From Streptomyces kurssanovii (lineage in GTDB: Bacteria > Actinomycetota > Actinomycetes > Streptomycetales > Streptomycetaceae): DNA of 64,000 nt. The notes below the pieces were generated by a model. It saw only the letters and a list, made by a program, of their open reading frames with translations, was not told the origin of the DNA and made no database searches. Position 1 is the first letter of the stretch; each line of letters starts with the position of its first letter. Both the position numbers and the translations under genes were made by a program. Location: positions 29,498-93,497 of the forward strand of contig NZ_BMTN01000025.1 in the NCBI RefSeq assembly GCF_014649695.1, read 5' to 3'. This document shows, piece after piece, positions 1 through 8,207 of the stretch.

Positions 1-1356
1 GCGGGCGCCCAGTACTCGGTCAACAGCCTGATCGTGAAGCCGACCCAGGAGCAGCTGGCGGACGCCCCGGCACCCCCCGCGGCGCTCCTGCAGGAGTACA
101 CCCGCGTCCCGGACGCGCTGCCCGGCGACGTCCGGCAGACCGCGGCCACGGTGACCCGGGGCGCGGCGAACGACTACGAGCGCGCGGAGAAGCTCGAGGA
201 GTGGTTCGCGGACACCGGCGGCTTCACGTACAACACCGACGTCCGGTCGGGTACGGGCGTCACCGCGATCAGCCGTTTCCTGAAGCAGAAGGAGGGCTTC
301 TGCGTCCACTTCTCCTTCTCGATGGCCGCGATGGCCCGCACGCTCGGCATCCCTGCCCGTGTCGCGGTGGGCTTCCAGCCGGGAACCACACAGTCGGACG
401 GCACTGTGTCGGTCGGCCTGAGGGACGCCCACGCCTGGCCCGAGCTGTATTTCGAGGGTGTGGGGTGGACCCGCTTCGAGCCGACGCCGAGCCGCGGCTT
501 CCGGCCCGAGTACACGCAGGAGCAGACGCCTTCCGGCGGCGCCTCCGACCCGGCGCGGCCGGAGGAGGGCAGCTCCGCGGCCCCCGAGCAGTCCAACCGG
601 CCCGAGGACGACGCGTGTCCCCGCCAGGAGCGGCAGCTCGGCGAGTGCGGCGCCGCCGACCCTCGTGACGTCCAGCCGCCGACGGCCGACGACTCGACGC
701 TGGGCACGGTGCTGCTGGTGACCACCGGGGTCGTGGGCGGGCTGTTGCTGCTGGCCGTGCCGCTGCTGTGGCGACTCGTGACCAGGTCCCGGCGGCTGGG
801 CGTGTCCGTGCGCCGGCCGGCGAAGGGCGAGGCGGGTTCGCCAGCTGGGGGTCCGGGTTCCCCTGGAGCCTCCGCCGTGTCCTTGGACGCGGACGGCGGG
901 CCGGTCGACGGTCGTACGGCCGTCGACGATCCGGGCCGCACCCTGGCCGCCTGGCAGGAGGTCACCGACTCCGCGTGGGACGTCGGCATACTTCCCGACG
1001 AGTCGCTGACACCTCGCAAGGCGGCGGCGCGCATCGTCAGGCTCGGCAAGCTGGAGGACGAGCCCGCCGCGGCCGTGCACCGGGTGGCCCGCTCCGTGGA
1101 GCAGGTCCTGTACGCGCCGGTCCCGAGGGCCGGCACGGGTCTCGCGGACGACGCGCGGGAGATCCGGGCCGGTCTGATCCGCACGGTGGGCTTCCGGACC
1201 CGGATGCGGGCCTTGCTGCTGCCCCGCTCCTCCGTCAGGGTCGTCTGGGCCCTGTCGGAACGCTGGTCGGCCTTCACGGACCGGTGGAACGTGCGGCGGC
1301 TGCGGCTCGACGGGTGGACGGCGTTCCTGCGCCGCCCGACCCGCCAGCGCGGCTGA
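1..1356 (+). CDS. Transglutaminase-like (TgpA-type) membrane protein, C-terminal part
   Basis: The reading frame is open from base 1, so the start lies outside the window; 451 residues are visible. A transglutaminase-like core carries the papain-type Cys (codon 301, in GFCVHF) and His (codon 430, in DAHAWPE), followed by GWTRFEPTP, where an acidic residue completes the usual C-H-D/E triad. A Pro/Glu-rich linker then leads to one membrane segment (about bases 700-780, LGTVLLVTTGVVGGLLLL) and a DUF4129-like cytoplasmic tail. Proteins of this DUF3488/transglutaminase family are polytopic at the N-terminus and usually sit beside a DUF58 protein and a MoxR ATPase, which would be upstream here. The substrate is unknown; protein cross-linking or peptidase activity at the outer membrane face is inferred only from the fold. 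Confidence 0.85.
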   Translation, partial: AGAQYSVNSLIVKPTQEQLADAPAPPAALLQEYTRVPDALPGDVRQTAATVTRGAANDYERAEKLEEWFADTGGFTYNTDVRSGTGVTAISRFLKQKEGFCVHFSFSMAAMARTLGIPARVAVGFQPGTTQSDGTVSVGLRDAHAWPELYFEGVGWTRFEPTPSRGFRPEYTQEQTPSGGASDPARPEEGSSAAPEQSNRPEDDACPRQERQLGECGAADPRDVQPPTADDSTLGTVLLVTTGVVGGLLLLAVPLLWRLVTRSRRLGVSVRRPAKGEAGSPAGGPGSPGASAVSLDADGGPVDGRTAVDDPGRTLAAWQEVTDSAWDVGILPDESLTPRKAAARIVRLGKLEDEPAAAVHRVARSVEQVLYAPVPRAGTGLADDAREIRAGLIRTVGFRTRMRALLLPRSSVRVVWALSERWSAFTDRWNVRRLRLDGWTAFLRRPTRQRG

Positions 1357-1473
1357 CCCGGCCCGTCCCGTCCCCGCCCTGTTCCCGCCCCGGCCCGGGC
1401 CCGTCCACACGGGTCCGGGGCCGGGGCGGTGGTGCGCCGGGCGGCGGTAGCGGCCCCTGCGCACGGGCGCACA

Positions 1474-1507
<34 letters not shown>

Positions 1508-1588
1508 AAGGCTTTCCGTACGAGCCCGGCCCAAGAGCCGGTGAGCGAGCTGGGAACCCCAGCCGGGAGCACGGGCCCGGAGCATGAC

Positions 1589-1620
1589 TGAGGGGCGACG
1601 CTCGAAAGCGTCGCCCCTCA
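1589..1620. terminator. Bidirectional hairpin terminator
   Basis: Perfect 14-bp arms (TGAGGGGCGACGCT and its complement) enclose a CGAA tetraloop. It lies between the + strand transglutaminase-like gene and the - strand DUF3040 gene, so it can end both transcripts. Confidence 0.85.
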
Positions 1621-1680
1621 CTCGTACTCCGAACTTGTGGGCCGGAGGGTCCACTCGTCGTCCGGTCGGGACCGGACGGC

Positions 1681-2076
1681 TCAGTGACCGCCCTGCTCGT
1701 CGCGGCGGCGCTGCCACCGCTGCTCGATCCGGTCCATCACCGATCTGCGCTGGTGCGACTGCCGGCGACCGTGTCCGCCGGCTGTCTGCTGCTGTTCACC
1801 CGGCTTCGGCGCCTTGCGCCAGCCCGTGACCGCGAGAACCGCACAGCCGAGCATCACCAGGAAGCCCACCACACTGATCCAGATCTGCTGGGCGACCATT
1901 CCGGCCATGAGGAGCGCGATACCCACCAGGAAGCCTGCGACTGCTTGGTAGACCCGTCGCCGGGTGTACGTACGCAGCCCGCTTCCCTCGAGCGCTGTCG
2001 CGAACTTGGGATCTTCGGCGTACAGCGCTCGCTCCATCTGCTCGAGCATTCGCTGCTCGTGCTCCGAGAGCGGCAC
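1681..2076 (-). CDS. DUF3040 domain small membrane protein
   Basis: The protein has 131 residues. It opens with the DUF3040 hallmark PLSEHEQRMLEQMERAL, then an amphipathic region, two adjacent hydrophobic helices (VAGFLVGIALLMAGMVAQQIW and SVVGFLVMLGCAVLAVTGW) and a basic Gln/Arg-rich tail. The GTG at 2076 is chosen because AGGAGG-like bases precede it (GAGGAGGACTCC) and because family members start exactly at this motif; a longer frame upstream has no support. DUF3040 proteins are widespread, uncharacterised actinobacterial membrane proteins. The function is unknown. Confidence 0.88.
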   Translation of the reverse strand: MPLSEHEQRMLEQMERALYAEDPKFATALEGSGLRTYTRRRVYQAVAGFLVGIALLMAGMVAQQIWISVVGFLVMLGCAVLAVTGWRKAPKPGEQQQTAGGHGRRQSHQRRSVMDRIEQRWQRRRDEQGGH

Positions 2077-2323
2077 GGAGTCCTCCTCGTCGTCGGTCGC
2101 GGGGGCGACCGGTAAGCGGCCCTTCCAGGATAGGCAGGGATTCGCCCCCGTGAAACCCGCCCTCTCGCAAAACGCCCTCCGGGCCGCCATGCCTGATCGG
2201 GGTGCTGAGGCCTAGATTCCCCAACCTCCGATCAGTCATGCCGGATGGTGTCCCCCGATCATACGGTGCGAAGCCCGGCGACGGAGGGTCTGTGGCGTAC
2301 TCCATCTGCGGCTGCGCCGCTGA

Positions 2324-3109
2324 TCAGCCGCGCTTCTCGCCCAGGACGTGCAGCTGGGTCGCGACGGAATGGAAGGCCGGCAGTTCGGCGGCGGCGGCTT
2401 CCAGCTTCAGCAGCGCGTCCAGCGCACCCGGCTCGGTGTCCACGAGTACGCCGGGAACGAGGTCGGCGAAGACCCGCACTCCGTGCACGGCGCCGACCTC
2501 GACACCGGCCTGCGCGACGAGCTCCGTGAGCTGCTCGGCCGTGAAGCGGCGGGGCACCGGGTCGCCCGTGCCCCAGCGCCCGTCGGGGTCGCTCAGCGCC
2601 TGGCGGGCCTCGCTGAAGTGCCCTGCGAGGGCGCGGGCGAGGACGGCACCGCCCAGCCCGGCGGCGAGCAGGCTGAGCGCTCCGGCGGGCCTGAGCGCCT
2701 CCACCGCGTTGCGGACGCCCTCGGCCGGGTCGTCGACGTATTCGAGGACGCCGTGGCAGAGGACGGCGTCGTAGCCGCCGCGCTCGACCACGTCGAAGAG
2801 GCCGTGGATGTCGCCCTGAACGCCACGCACCCGCTCGGCGACGCCGGCCTCGGCCGCCCGGCGCTCGAGCGCGAAGAGGGCGTTCGGGCTGGGGTCGACG
2901 ACGGTGACGCGGTGGCCGAGCTGTGCGGCGGGCACGGCGAAGTTCCCGGTGCCGCCGCCGGTGTCGAGGATGTCCAGCGAGTCCGTCCCGGTCGCCTTGA
3001 CCCGGCGGTCCAAGGCGTCCCTGAGGACCTCCCAGACCACGGCGGTACGGAGAGAGGCGCGAGAGGGGCGCGGTGGGGTCTCCCCACCGGTGGGGGACGG
3101 TTCCGACAC
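2324..3109 (-). CDS. Class I SAM-dependent methyltransferase
   Basis: The protein has 261 residues. The SAM-binding motif I reads ILDTGGGTGNFAVP, followed by VVDPSPNAL (the acidic residue that contacts the SAM ribose) and a motif II/III region AVLCHGVLEYVDDP typical of Methyltransf_11/25 enzymes. The N-terminal 20 residues are Ser/Pro-rich and probably disordered. The methyl acceptor cannot be deduced from sequence. It is transcribed towards the DUF3040 gene and separated from it by about 250 bp, so no operon partner is evident. Confidence 0.85.
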   Translation of the reverse strand: MSEPSPTGGETPPRPSRASLRTAVVWEVLRDALDRRVKATGTDSLDILDTGGGTGNFAVPAAQLGHRVTVVDPSPNALFALERRAAEAGVAERVRGVQGDIHGLFDVVERGGYDAVLCHGVLEYVDDPAEGVRNAVEALRPAGALSLLAAGLGGAVLARALAGHFSEARQALSDPDGRWGTGDPVPRRFTAEQLTELVAQAGVEVGAVHGVRVFADLVPGVLVDTEPGALDALLKLEAAAAELPAFHSVATQLHVLGEKRG

Positions 3110-3428
3110 GGCAGTTGGCTCCTCGGGCGATGTGCTGGCTGGCCTGCTCCCACCCTATTGCCTCCGCCGTGCGGGCCGACGTTCCGTCTCATCCCGAGGC
3201 ATCCCGCCTCCCTCCACGGCACCCCTCCCCGGCCCCGCCCCGCCCCGCCCCGTGGCCGGTCCTACGGACCCCGCACGGATCCCCCCGTCCCTGCCGGCCC
3301 CGTCCCGATCCCCCACCCGGTCCCCCGGCCGCCCCCAGCCGGTCCCGGCGGCCCGTCCCGATCCCCCACCGCCCTCGTGGCCGGCCCCGCACCCCGGCCA
3401 CCCCCTCCCGCCCCTCCTTGCTCCCCGC
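3110..3428. other. C-rich intergenic stretch with a 19-bp direct repeat
   Basis: No gene is seen. The + strand is strongly pyrimidine-rich (runs such as CCCCGCCCCGCCCCG). A 19-bp direct repeat, CCCGTCCCGATCCCCCACC, occurs at 3299-3317 and 3352-3370. Such low-complexity sequence makes chance open frames on both strands. Confidence 0.7.
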
Positions 3429-4001
3429 TCAGCCGGCGACGTCCCCGCGCCGCGTCGCCGTCCCGTCCCCGGGCGTTTCCTGATCCGGCTGCGACACCCT
3501 GGGCCGGGGCAGGGCCGGCTGAAGCACCAGCAGGCGCTCCACCAGGCGCAGGAACATGGCCGCGTCCCTGAGAAGGTCGTCGGCGTCGCGATGGCTGGCC
3601 GCACCCCGTATGCCTGCCTCTGCGCGGGCCCGGCGCTCGGCGCCGGAGGCGAAGAGCAGGCTCCATTCGGACAGCTCCGGCGCTATCTCCGGCAGCACCT
3701 CCCAGGCGCTGCGGATGCGCTGCCTGCGCCGCGCGCCGGTCTCGGGACGGCCGCGGGCGGCGAGCACCGCGGCGGCCGTGCGCAGAGCGGCCAGATGTGC
3801 CGTGGCGTACCGCTCGTTCGGCTGCTCCAGGGTCGCGGCCTCGTCGAGTCCGCTGCGGGCCTGGGCGAGCAGATCGAGGGCGGCGGGTGGCGCGGAGGAC
3901 CGGCGCAGGACGGGATGCACGTCGTGTGCCGGGCCGGTCGATGAGGGGGCAGGGCCGGTGGCGCGGCGCCGGTGAGCGGCGGCTGCTGAGTAGCTGGCCA
4001 T
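3429..4001 (-). CDS. SAV_6107-family HEPN domain protein
   Basis: The protein has 190 residues. The centre (about residues 40-165) is all-helical and matches the SAV_6107 HEPN type (ALDLLAQARSGLDEAATLEQPNERYATAHLAALRTAA...). The first 35 residues and the last 25 are low complexity. The ATG at 4001 is preceded by a perfect AGGAGG six bases upstream (CAGGAGGCTCGTC). HEPN proteins often act as RNases or nucleotide-binding partners, but the Rx4-6H RNase motif is not obvious here and there is no MNT or toxin partner beside it. The function is therefore unassigned. Confidence 0.85.
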   Translation of the reverse strand: MASYSAAAAHRRRATGPAPSSTGPAHDVHPVLRRSSAPPAALDLLAQARSGLDEAATLEQPNERYATAHLAALRTAAAVLAARGRPETGARRRQRIRSAWEVLPEIAPELSEWSLLFASGAERRARAEAGIRGAASHRDADDLLRDAAMFLRLVERLLVLQPALPRPRVSQPDQETPGDGTATRRGDVAG

Positions 4002-4124
4002 GACGAGCCTCCTGTCGTCGTGTGACGGCGCTGTGGCCGTATGTGTCCATCGTGGAGGCACCCACTGACAATCGGGCCTGACCTGGCCTTTTGCCTCGAT
4101 CATGGGTTCGGGGGTAGTTTTTAC

Positions 4125-4138
4125 ACTGACTGGTCAGT
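4125..4138. promoter_or_regulatory. Palindromic operator candidate for the adjacent TetR
   Basis: ACTGAC-TG-GTCAGT is an inverted repeat with perfect 6-bp arms, 26 bp before the start of the ABC-like gene. It has the size and TGAC/GTCA half-sites common for TetR-family operators. The TetR gene at 7185 closes the same transcription unit, so autoregulation is the simple inference. Confidence 0.5.
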
Positions 4139-4163
4139 TCAAAAGCTGGCGGAGGGACGCTGG

Positions 4164-5096
4164 ATGGGGATCGGGGTGGGGCAGGTGGACAGCCCGCGGG
4201 GCGCGGCCATGAGCATCGAGGACTTCGGGTTGAGAGGCCCGCGCGGCTGGGCCTTCCGCTCGGTGGACATCGACGCGGAGCCGGGCGCACTCGTCGCGAT
4301 CGAGGGCCCGTCGGGCTCCGGACGCACCTGCCTGCTGCTCGCTCTGACCGGACGGATGCGCCCCACGGACGGCCGTGCGGAGATCGCCGGCCTGCAACTG
4401 CCGCGCAGGATGGCCGCGGTGCGCCGGATCAGCGCGCTCGGTCCGGTGCCGGGGGTCAGCGATCTCGACCCGGCGCTCACCGTGGCGGAGCACCTGCGCG
4501 AACGGGCCCTGCTGCAGCGGCGTTTCGACGGTTCGTTCCGAGCTCTGTTCCGGCCGCGTGCGGAGCGGACGGCCGCCGCGGCCGAGCGTGTCGAGAAGGC
4601 GCTGGCAGCCGCCGGACTCGATCTCGCGACGCTGCCCAAGCGGGAACGCACGGCCGTTCGCGACCTCGAGCGGCTCGAGGAGCTGCGGCTCTCCGTGGCC
4701 CTGGCGCTGATAGGCGGCCCCCGGCTGCTCGCGGTCGACGATGTGGGCCTCAAGCTGTCCGACACCGAACGGGCCGCGGCCTGGGACCTGTTGCGCTCCG
4801 TCGCGGACAGCGGGACGACCGTGGTCGCGGTGTGCAGCGAGGCACCGGAGGACGCCGTCGTCGTACGCACCCGGCCCACCGGGACCGGCTCGGACGGCGA
4901 AGACGACGCCGGCGCCGCCGCCTACGACGACGAGAGCCCCGCCGGAAGTCCGGCCGATGAGACCGGCAAGGACACCGGTCACGAGGTCGGCACCAGGACC
5001 GAAATCGGCACCGGCAGTGGCACCGGCAAGGACACCGACGTGGACACCGACGAGGAGGGGGCGGCCGATGCGATCGCCGAAACTGGCCGCGCTTGA
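4164..5096 (+). CDS. Degenerate ABC-type ATP-binding protein linked to YhgE
   Basis: The protein has 310 residues. ABC fold landmarks are present but altered. Walker A is GPSGSGRT (residues 48-55) with Arg where the essential Lys should be. The region where LSGGQ should lie reads ERLEELRLSVALALI (about 169-183). Walker B is LLAVDD (188-193) with Asp in place of the catalytic Glu. The last 70 residues are Thr/Gly/Asp-rich and probably disordered. ATG 4164 has GGAGGG seven bases upstream; an internal ATG at 4209 is a weaker choice. The gene overlaps the YhgE-like gene by 29 bp, indicating translational coupling. It probably binds nucleotide poorly or not at all and may be a structural partner of the membrane protein. 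Confidence 0.8.
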   Translation: MGIGVGQVDSPRGAAMSIEDFGLRGPRGWAFRSVDIDAEPGALVAIEGPSGSGRTCLLLALTGRMRPTDGRAEIAGLQLPRRMAAVRRISALGPVPGVSDLDPALTVAEHLRERALLQRRFDGSFRALFRPRAERTAAAAERVEKALAAAGLDLATLPKRERTAVRDLERLEELRLSVALALIGGPRLLAVDDVGLKLSDTERAAAWDLLRSVADSGTTVVAVCSEAPEDAVVVRTRPTGTGSDGEDDAGAAAYDDESPAGSPADETGKDTGHEVGTRTEIGTGSGTGKDTDVDTDEEGAADAIAETGRA

Positions 5097-7155
5097 GCTG
5101 AAGCGCTTCGGGCGGGGAAAACTGCCGGCCGCCGCGATCGTCGCGGTCATGCTGCTGCCGCTGCTCTACGGCGCCCTGTACCTGTGGTCCTTCTGGGACC
5201 CGTACGGCAGGCTCGACAGGATTCCCGTCGCCCTCGTCAACGACGACAAGGGCGCCACCGCGTCCGGCAAGAGGATCGCCGCCGGTGACGAGATCACCAA
5301 GGGCCTGCTCGACAGCGACGTCTTCGAGTGGCACGAGGTCGACGACGCCCAGGCCCGCAAGGGTGTCGAGGACGGCACGTACTACCTGTCGCTGACCATG
5401 CCGGAGGACTTCAGCCGGCGCATCGCCTCCAGTTCGGGCGACTCCCCCGAGACCGGTGCCCTCCAGGTCCGCACGAACGACGCGAACAACTACATCGTCG
5501 GGCAGATCTCGCGGACGGTCTTCTCCGAGGTACGCACCGCCGCGTCGACCGACACCTCCCGGTCGTTCCTCGACCGCATCTTCATCAACTTCTCCGACAT
5601 CCACGAGGCGACGGAGAAGGCGGCGAAGGGAGCCGACAAGCTGAAGAGCGGGGTGGGGAAGGCCAAGAAGGGCTCGGAGGACCTCGCGGACGGACTGAAG
5701 GACGCGAAGGACGGCAGCGGCAAGCTCGCCGGAGGCATCACGAAGCTCCACAAGGGCGCCGGCGATCTGGAGAACGGCTCCCGTCAGGTCGCCGACGGCA
5801 CGCAGGTGCTCGCCGACAAGGTCAACGGCTATGCCGACAAGGCCCGTCCGTACCTGAAGGACAACGGGAAGTCGATCGGTGACACCGCCCGGCTGGTGGC
5901 CGACTCGTCACGGGCCGTCCAGCGCAATCTCGGCCTCCTGACCGAGCGGGCGCCCGGCGCCGCGCTCCGCGCCCACAGGGCCGCCGACGCGCTGAGCGAG
6001 ATCCACCGGGCGCAGTGCGAACAGGCGCTGCTCCCCGACCCGAAGGCGTGCCCCGAACTCAAGCGCGCCAAGGACACCGCGGCGGACGTCGCCAAGATCG
6101 CCGACGACCTCAATGTGCTGATCGGCAACAGCAACGGCGACCTCAAGACACTGAAGAAGCACCTCACCGACCTCGAGAAGAAGGCCGACGACCTGGCCCG
6201 GGGCGCTCCGAAGCTGGACGAGAACCTGGAGTACGCCGTCGGCAAGATCAACGAGCTCAACACGGCCGCCCACAAGGTCGCCAAGGGAGCGAACCGGCTG
6301 CACACCGGTCTCACCACCGCCAAGAAGGGGTCCACCGACCTCGATTCGGGTGTCGGCGACCTCAAGAAGGGCGCGGGCGAACTGGACGGCGGGCTGTTCC
6401 GGCTCGCCGACGGCTCCACGGAGCTGGCGGTCGGGCTCAACGACGGCGTCCACAAGATCCCGGACTACGACAAGAAGGACCGTGACCGCCGCACCGAGGT
6501 CATGGCCGACCCGGTCCAGCTGGCCGGCAAGTCCCTCCACTCGGCGCCCAATTACGGCACCGGATTCGCCCCGTACTTCATCCCGCTCTCCCTCTGGGTC
6601 GGTGCGATGGTCGCCTACATGATCATTCAGCCGCTCAACCGCCGGGCTCTGTCCACCGGGGCATCCGCCTGGCGGATCGCCCTGGCGGGTCTGCTCCCGG
6701 TGGCGGCGATCGGGCTGCTCCAGGTCGCCGCACTGATGTCCGTCCTGCACTGGGGTCTCGGGCTGAAGACGGCCCACGCGGCGGGCACCGTCGGCTTCCT
6801 CGCCCTGGTCACCTGCTGCTTCGCGGCGATCATCCAGTGGCTCAACGCCCGCTTCGGCGCCGCGGGCCGGATCCTGGTCCTCGCGGTCCTGATGCTCCAG
6901 CTGACGTCGGCGGGGGGCACTTATCCGGTCCAGACGAGTCCCGGCTTCTTCAACGCGATCCACCCGTTCCTGCCGATGACCTACGTCGTCGAGGCGCTGC
7001 GCAGGCTCATCACGGGCGGCGGACTCGGTCCGGTGTGGCAGGCGTGTGCGGTGCTGCTGGCCTTTTCGGCCGGTGCGCTGGCCCTGACCGCCCTCTCGGC
7101 CCGGAGCAAGCAGGTCTGGACGCTGGACCGGCTCCACCCGGAGCTGAGTCTGTGA
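5068..7155 (+). CDS. YhgE/Pip domain membrane protein (EsaA/ABC-2-like)
   Basis: The protein has 695 residues. One N-terminal membrane segment (about residues 18-40, VAVMLLPLLYGALYLWSF) is followed by a ~450-residue external part rich in xxGxxxLxxG spacing (for example KLKSGVGKAKKGSEDLADGL), the pattern of YhgE/Pip proteins. Five or so C-terminal membrane segments (about 495-680) resemble an ABC-2 permease and carry the short motif LTSAGGTYPVQ. The family includes phage-receptor proteins of Firmicutes and is related to EsaA of type VIIb secretion; its role in Streptomyces is unknown. ATG 5068 lies inside the ABC-like gene with GAGGAGGGGG upstream. Export driven by the partner is doubtful because that ATPase is degenerate. 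Confidence 0.85.
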   Translation: MRSPKLAALELKRFGRGKLPAAAIVAVMLLPLLYGALYLWSFWDPYGRLDRIPVALVNDDKGATASGKRIAAGDEITKGLLDSDVFEWHEVDDAQARKGVEDGTYYLSLTMPEDFSRRIASSSGDSPETGALQVRTNDANNYIVGQISRTVFSEVRTAASTDTSRSFLDRIFINFSDIHEATEKAAKGADKLKSGVGKAKKGSEDLADGLKDAKDGSGKLAGGITKLHKGAGDLENGSRQVADGTQVLADKVNGYADKARPYLKDNGKSIGDTARLVADSSRAVQRNLGLLTERAPGAALRAHRAADALSEIHRAQCEQALLPDPKACPELKRAKDTAADVAKIADDLNVLIGNSNGDLKTLKKHLTDLEKKADDLARGAPKLDENLEYAVGKINELNTAAHKVAKGANRLHTGLTTAKKGSTDLDSGVGDLKKGAGELDGGLFRLADGSTELAVGLNDGVHKIPDYDKKDRDRRTEVMADPVQLAGKSLHSAPNYGTGFAPYFIPLSLWVGAMVAYMIIQPLNRRALSTGASAWRIALAGLLPVAAIGLLQVAALMSVLHWGLGLKTAHAAGTVGFLALVTCCFAAIIQWLNARFGAAGRILVLAVLMLQLTSAGGTYPVQTSPGFFNAIHPFLPMTYVVEALRRLITGGGLGPVWQACAVLLAFSAGALALTALSARSKQVWTLDRLHPELSL

Positions 7156-7184
7156 CCGCGCCCGGACCTGTGAGAATCGGTGTC

Positions 7185-7796
7185 ATGGACAGCAGCAGCA
7201 GACGCCGGGCGACGCGCGCGAAGCTCTACGAGGCCGCCGTGACGCTCATCGCGGAGCAGGGCTTCTCGGCCACCACGGTCGACGAGATCGCCGAGCGCGC
7301 CGGGGTCGCCAAGGGCACGGTCTACTACAACTTCAAGAGCAAGACCGAACTCTTCGAGGAGCTGCTGCGCTTCGGCGTCGGCCTCCTCACGGCTTCGCTT
7401 CAGGAGGCCGCCGACCGTACGGCCGAGCGCGGCGGTTCCAAGGTCGAGGCGCTGGACGCCATGATCAGGGCCGGTCTGGTGTTCATCGACCGCTATCCGG
7501 CCTTCACCCAGCTGTACGTGGCCGAGCTGTGGCGCACCAACCGGGCATGGCAGTCCACGCTCCTTGTGGTGCGGCAGCAGGCGGTGGCCGTTGTGGAGAC
7601 GGTGCTGCGCGAGGGTGTGGAAGCGGGCGAGCTGAGCGAGGAGGTCGACATTCCGCTCACGGCCGCCGCGCTGGTCGGCATGGTGCTGGTGGCGGCACTG
7701 GACTGGCAGGCGTTCCAGCGGGAGCGGTCGCTCGACGACGTCCACGGGGCGCTCTCGCTGCTGCTGCACGGCCGGGTGAGCGGCCGCCGGGACTGA
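7185..7796 (+). CDS. TetR/AcrR family transcriptional regulator
   Basis: The protein has 203 residues. The N-terminal helix-turn-helix reads FSATTVDEIAERAGVAKGTVYYNF (about residues 28-51), a canonical TetR DNA-binding domain; the rest is helical ligand-binding domain. It follows the YhgE-like gene by 29 bp on the same strand, so the three genes form one unit. The palindrome at 4125-4138 is its probable operator. A GTG at 7170 in frame is an alternative start. The ligand is unknown. Confidence 0.9.
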   Translation: MDSSSRRRATRAKLYEAAVTLIAEQGFSATTVDEIAERAGVAKGTVYYNFKSKTELFEELLRFGVGLLTASLQEAADRTAERGGSKVEALDAMIRAGLVFIDRYPAFTQLYVAELWRTNRAWQSTLLVVRQQAVAVVETVLREGVEAGELSEEVDIPLTAAALVGMVLVAALDWQAFQRERSLDDVHGALSLLLHGRVSGRRD

Positions 7797-7882
7797 GTCC
7801 GGCCCGCGCCGCCCGCGGCAGGCGCCACGAAGGCCCCATGGAGCCGCGCGAAGATTTCCGGCACCGGGAGCGCGGACAACGA

Positions 7883-7918
7883 AACGCCGGCCGGCTGGTC
7901 GTCCAGCCGCCCGGCGTT
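7883..7918 (+). terminator. Hairpin terminator after the TetR gene
   Basis: Outer arms AACGCCGG/CCGGCGTT and inner arms CGGCTGG/CCAGCCG, interrupted by one C-C mismatch, enclose a TCGT loop. It lies 87 bp downstream of the TetR stop codon. Confidence 0.8.
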
Positions 7919-8116
7919 CGCGTTCCCCGTTCCCCCACCCCCGTGGTCCGGAGAGCCCGACCCCCGTCGTCCCCCGTGGTCGTGGGCCCTCCGTCCTGCA
8001 ACCCCCGTTCCGTCAGGGGAGCCGCACCGTTCCGCCGCCCCGTGTCGTCGGTGCCGGTGCCGCGCCCCTTCCGTGGTCCCCACTCTTCCGTCCGGGCAGG
8101 CCCGGCCCCATCCGCG

Positions 8117-8152
8117 CGGATACTCATCTCGGCGGGTAGGTACGGATACTCA
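8117..8152. repeat. Direct repeat CGGATACTCA, 26 bp apart
   Basis: Two identical 10-bp copies sit 43-90 bp before the DUF4126 gene start. The spacing of 26 bp (about 2.5 helical turns) puts the copies on opposite DNA faces, or they may be two promoter elements. The binding factor is unknown. Confidence 0.5.
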
Positions 8153-8194
8153 GCACTCCGCGCTCAACCCCACCCGCGGCCGCCGCCGGGTGGT

Positions 8195-8200
8195 TACGAT
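8195..8200 (+). promoter_or_regulatory. -10 element of a leaderless transcript (TACGAT)
   Basis: TACGAT is followed by seven bases and then GTG at 8208. This TANNNT-N6/7-start arrangement is typical of leaderless mRNAs in Streptomyces. No strong -35 is visible. Confidence 0.5.
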
Positions 8201-8207
8201 CGCGTCC

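Larger units (their letters stand above)
7797..8207. other. Intergenic stretch with terminator and direct repeat
   Basis: No gene is supported. It holds a strong hairpin terminator (7883-7918), a C-rich stretch and, near the next gene, two copies of CGGATACTCA (8117-8126 and 8143-8152) exactly 26 bp apart. Confidence 0.65.

Noticed and set aside
3429-4001. HEPN protein as half of a toxin-antitoxin pair
   Set aside because: There is no MNT or other partner next to it and no clear RNase motif.
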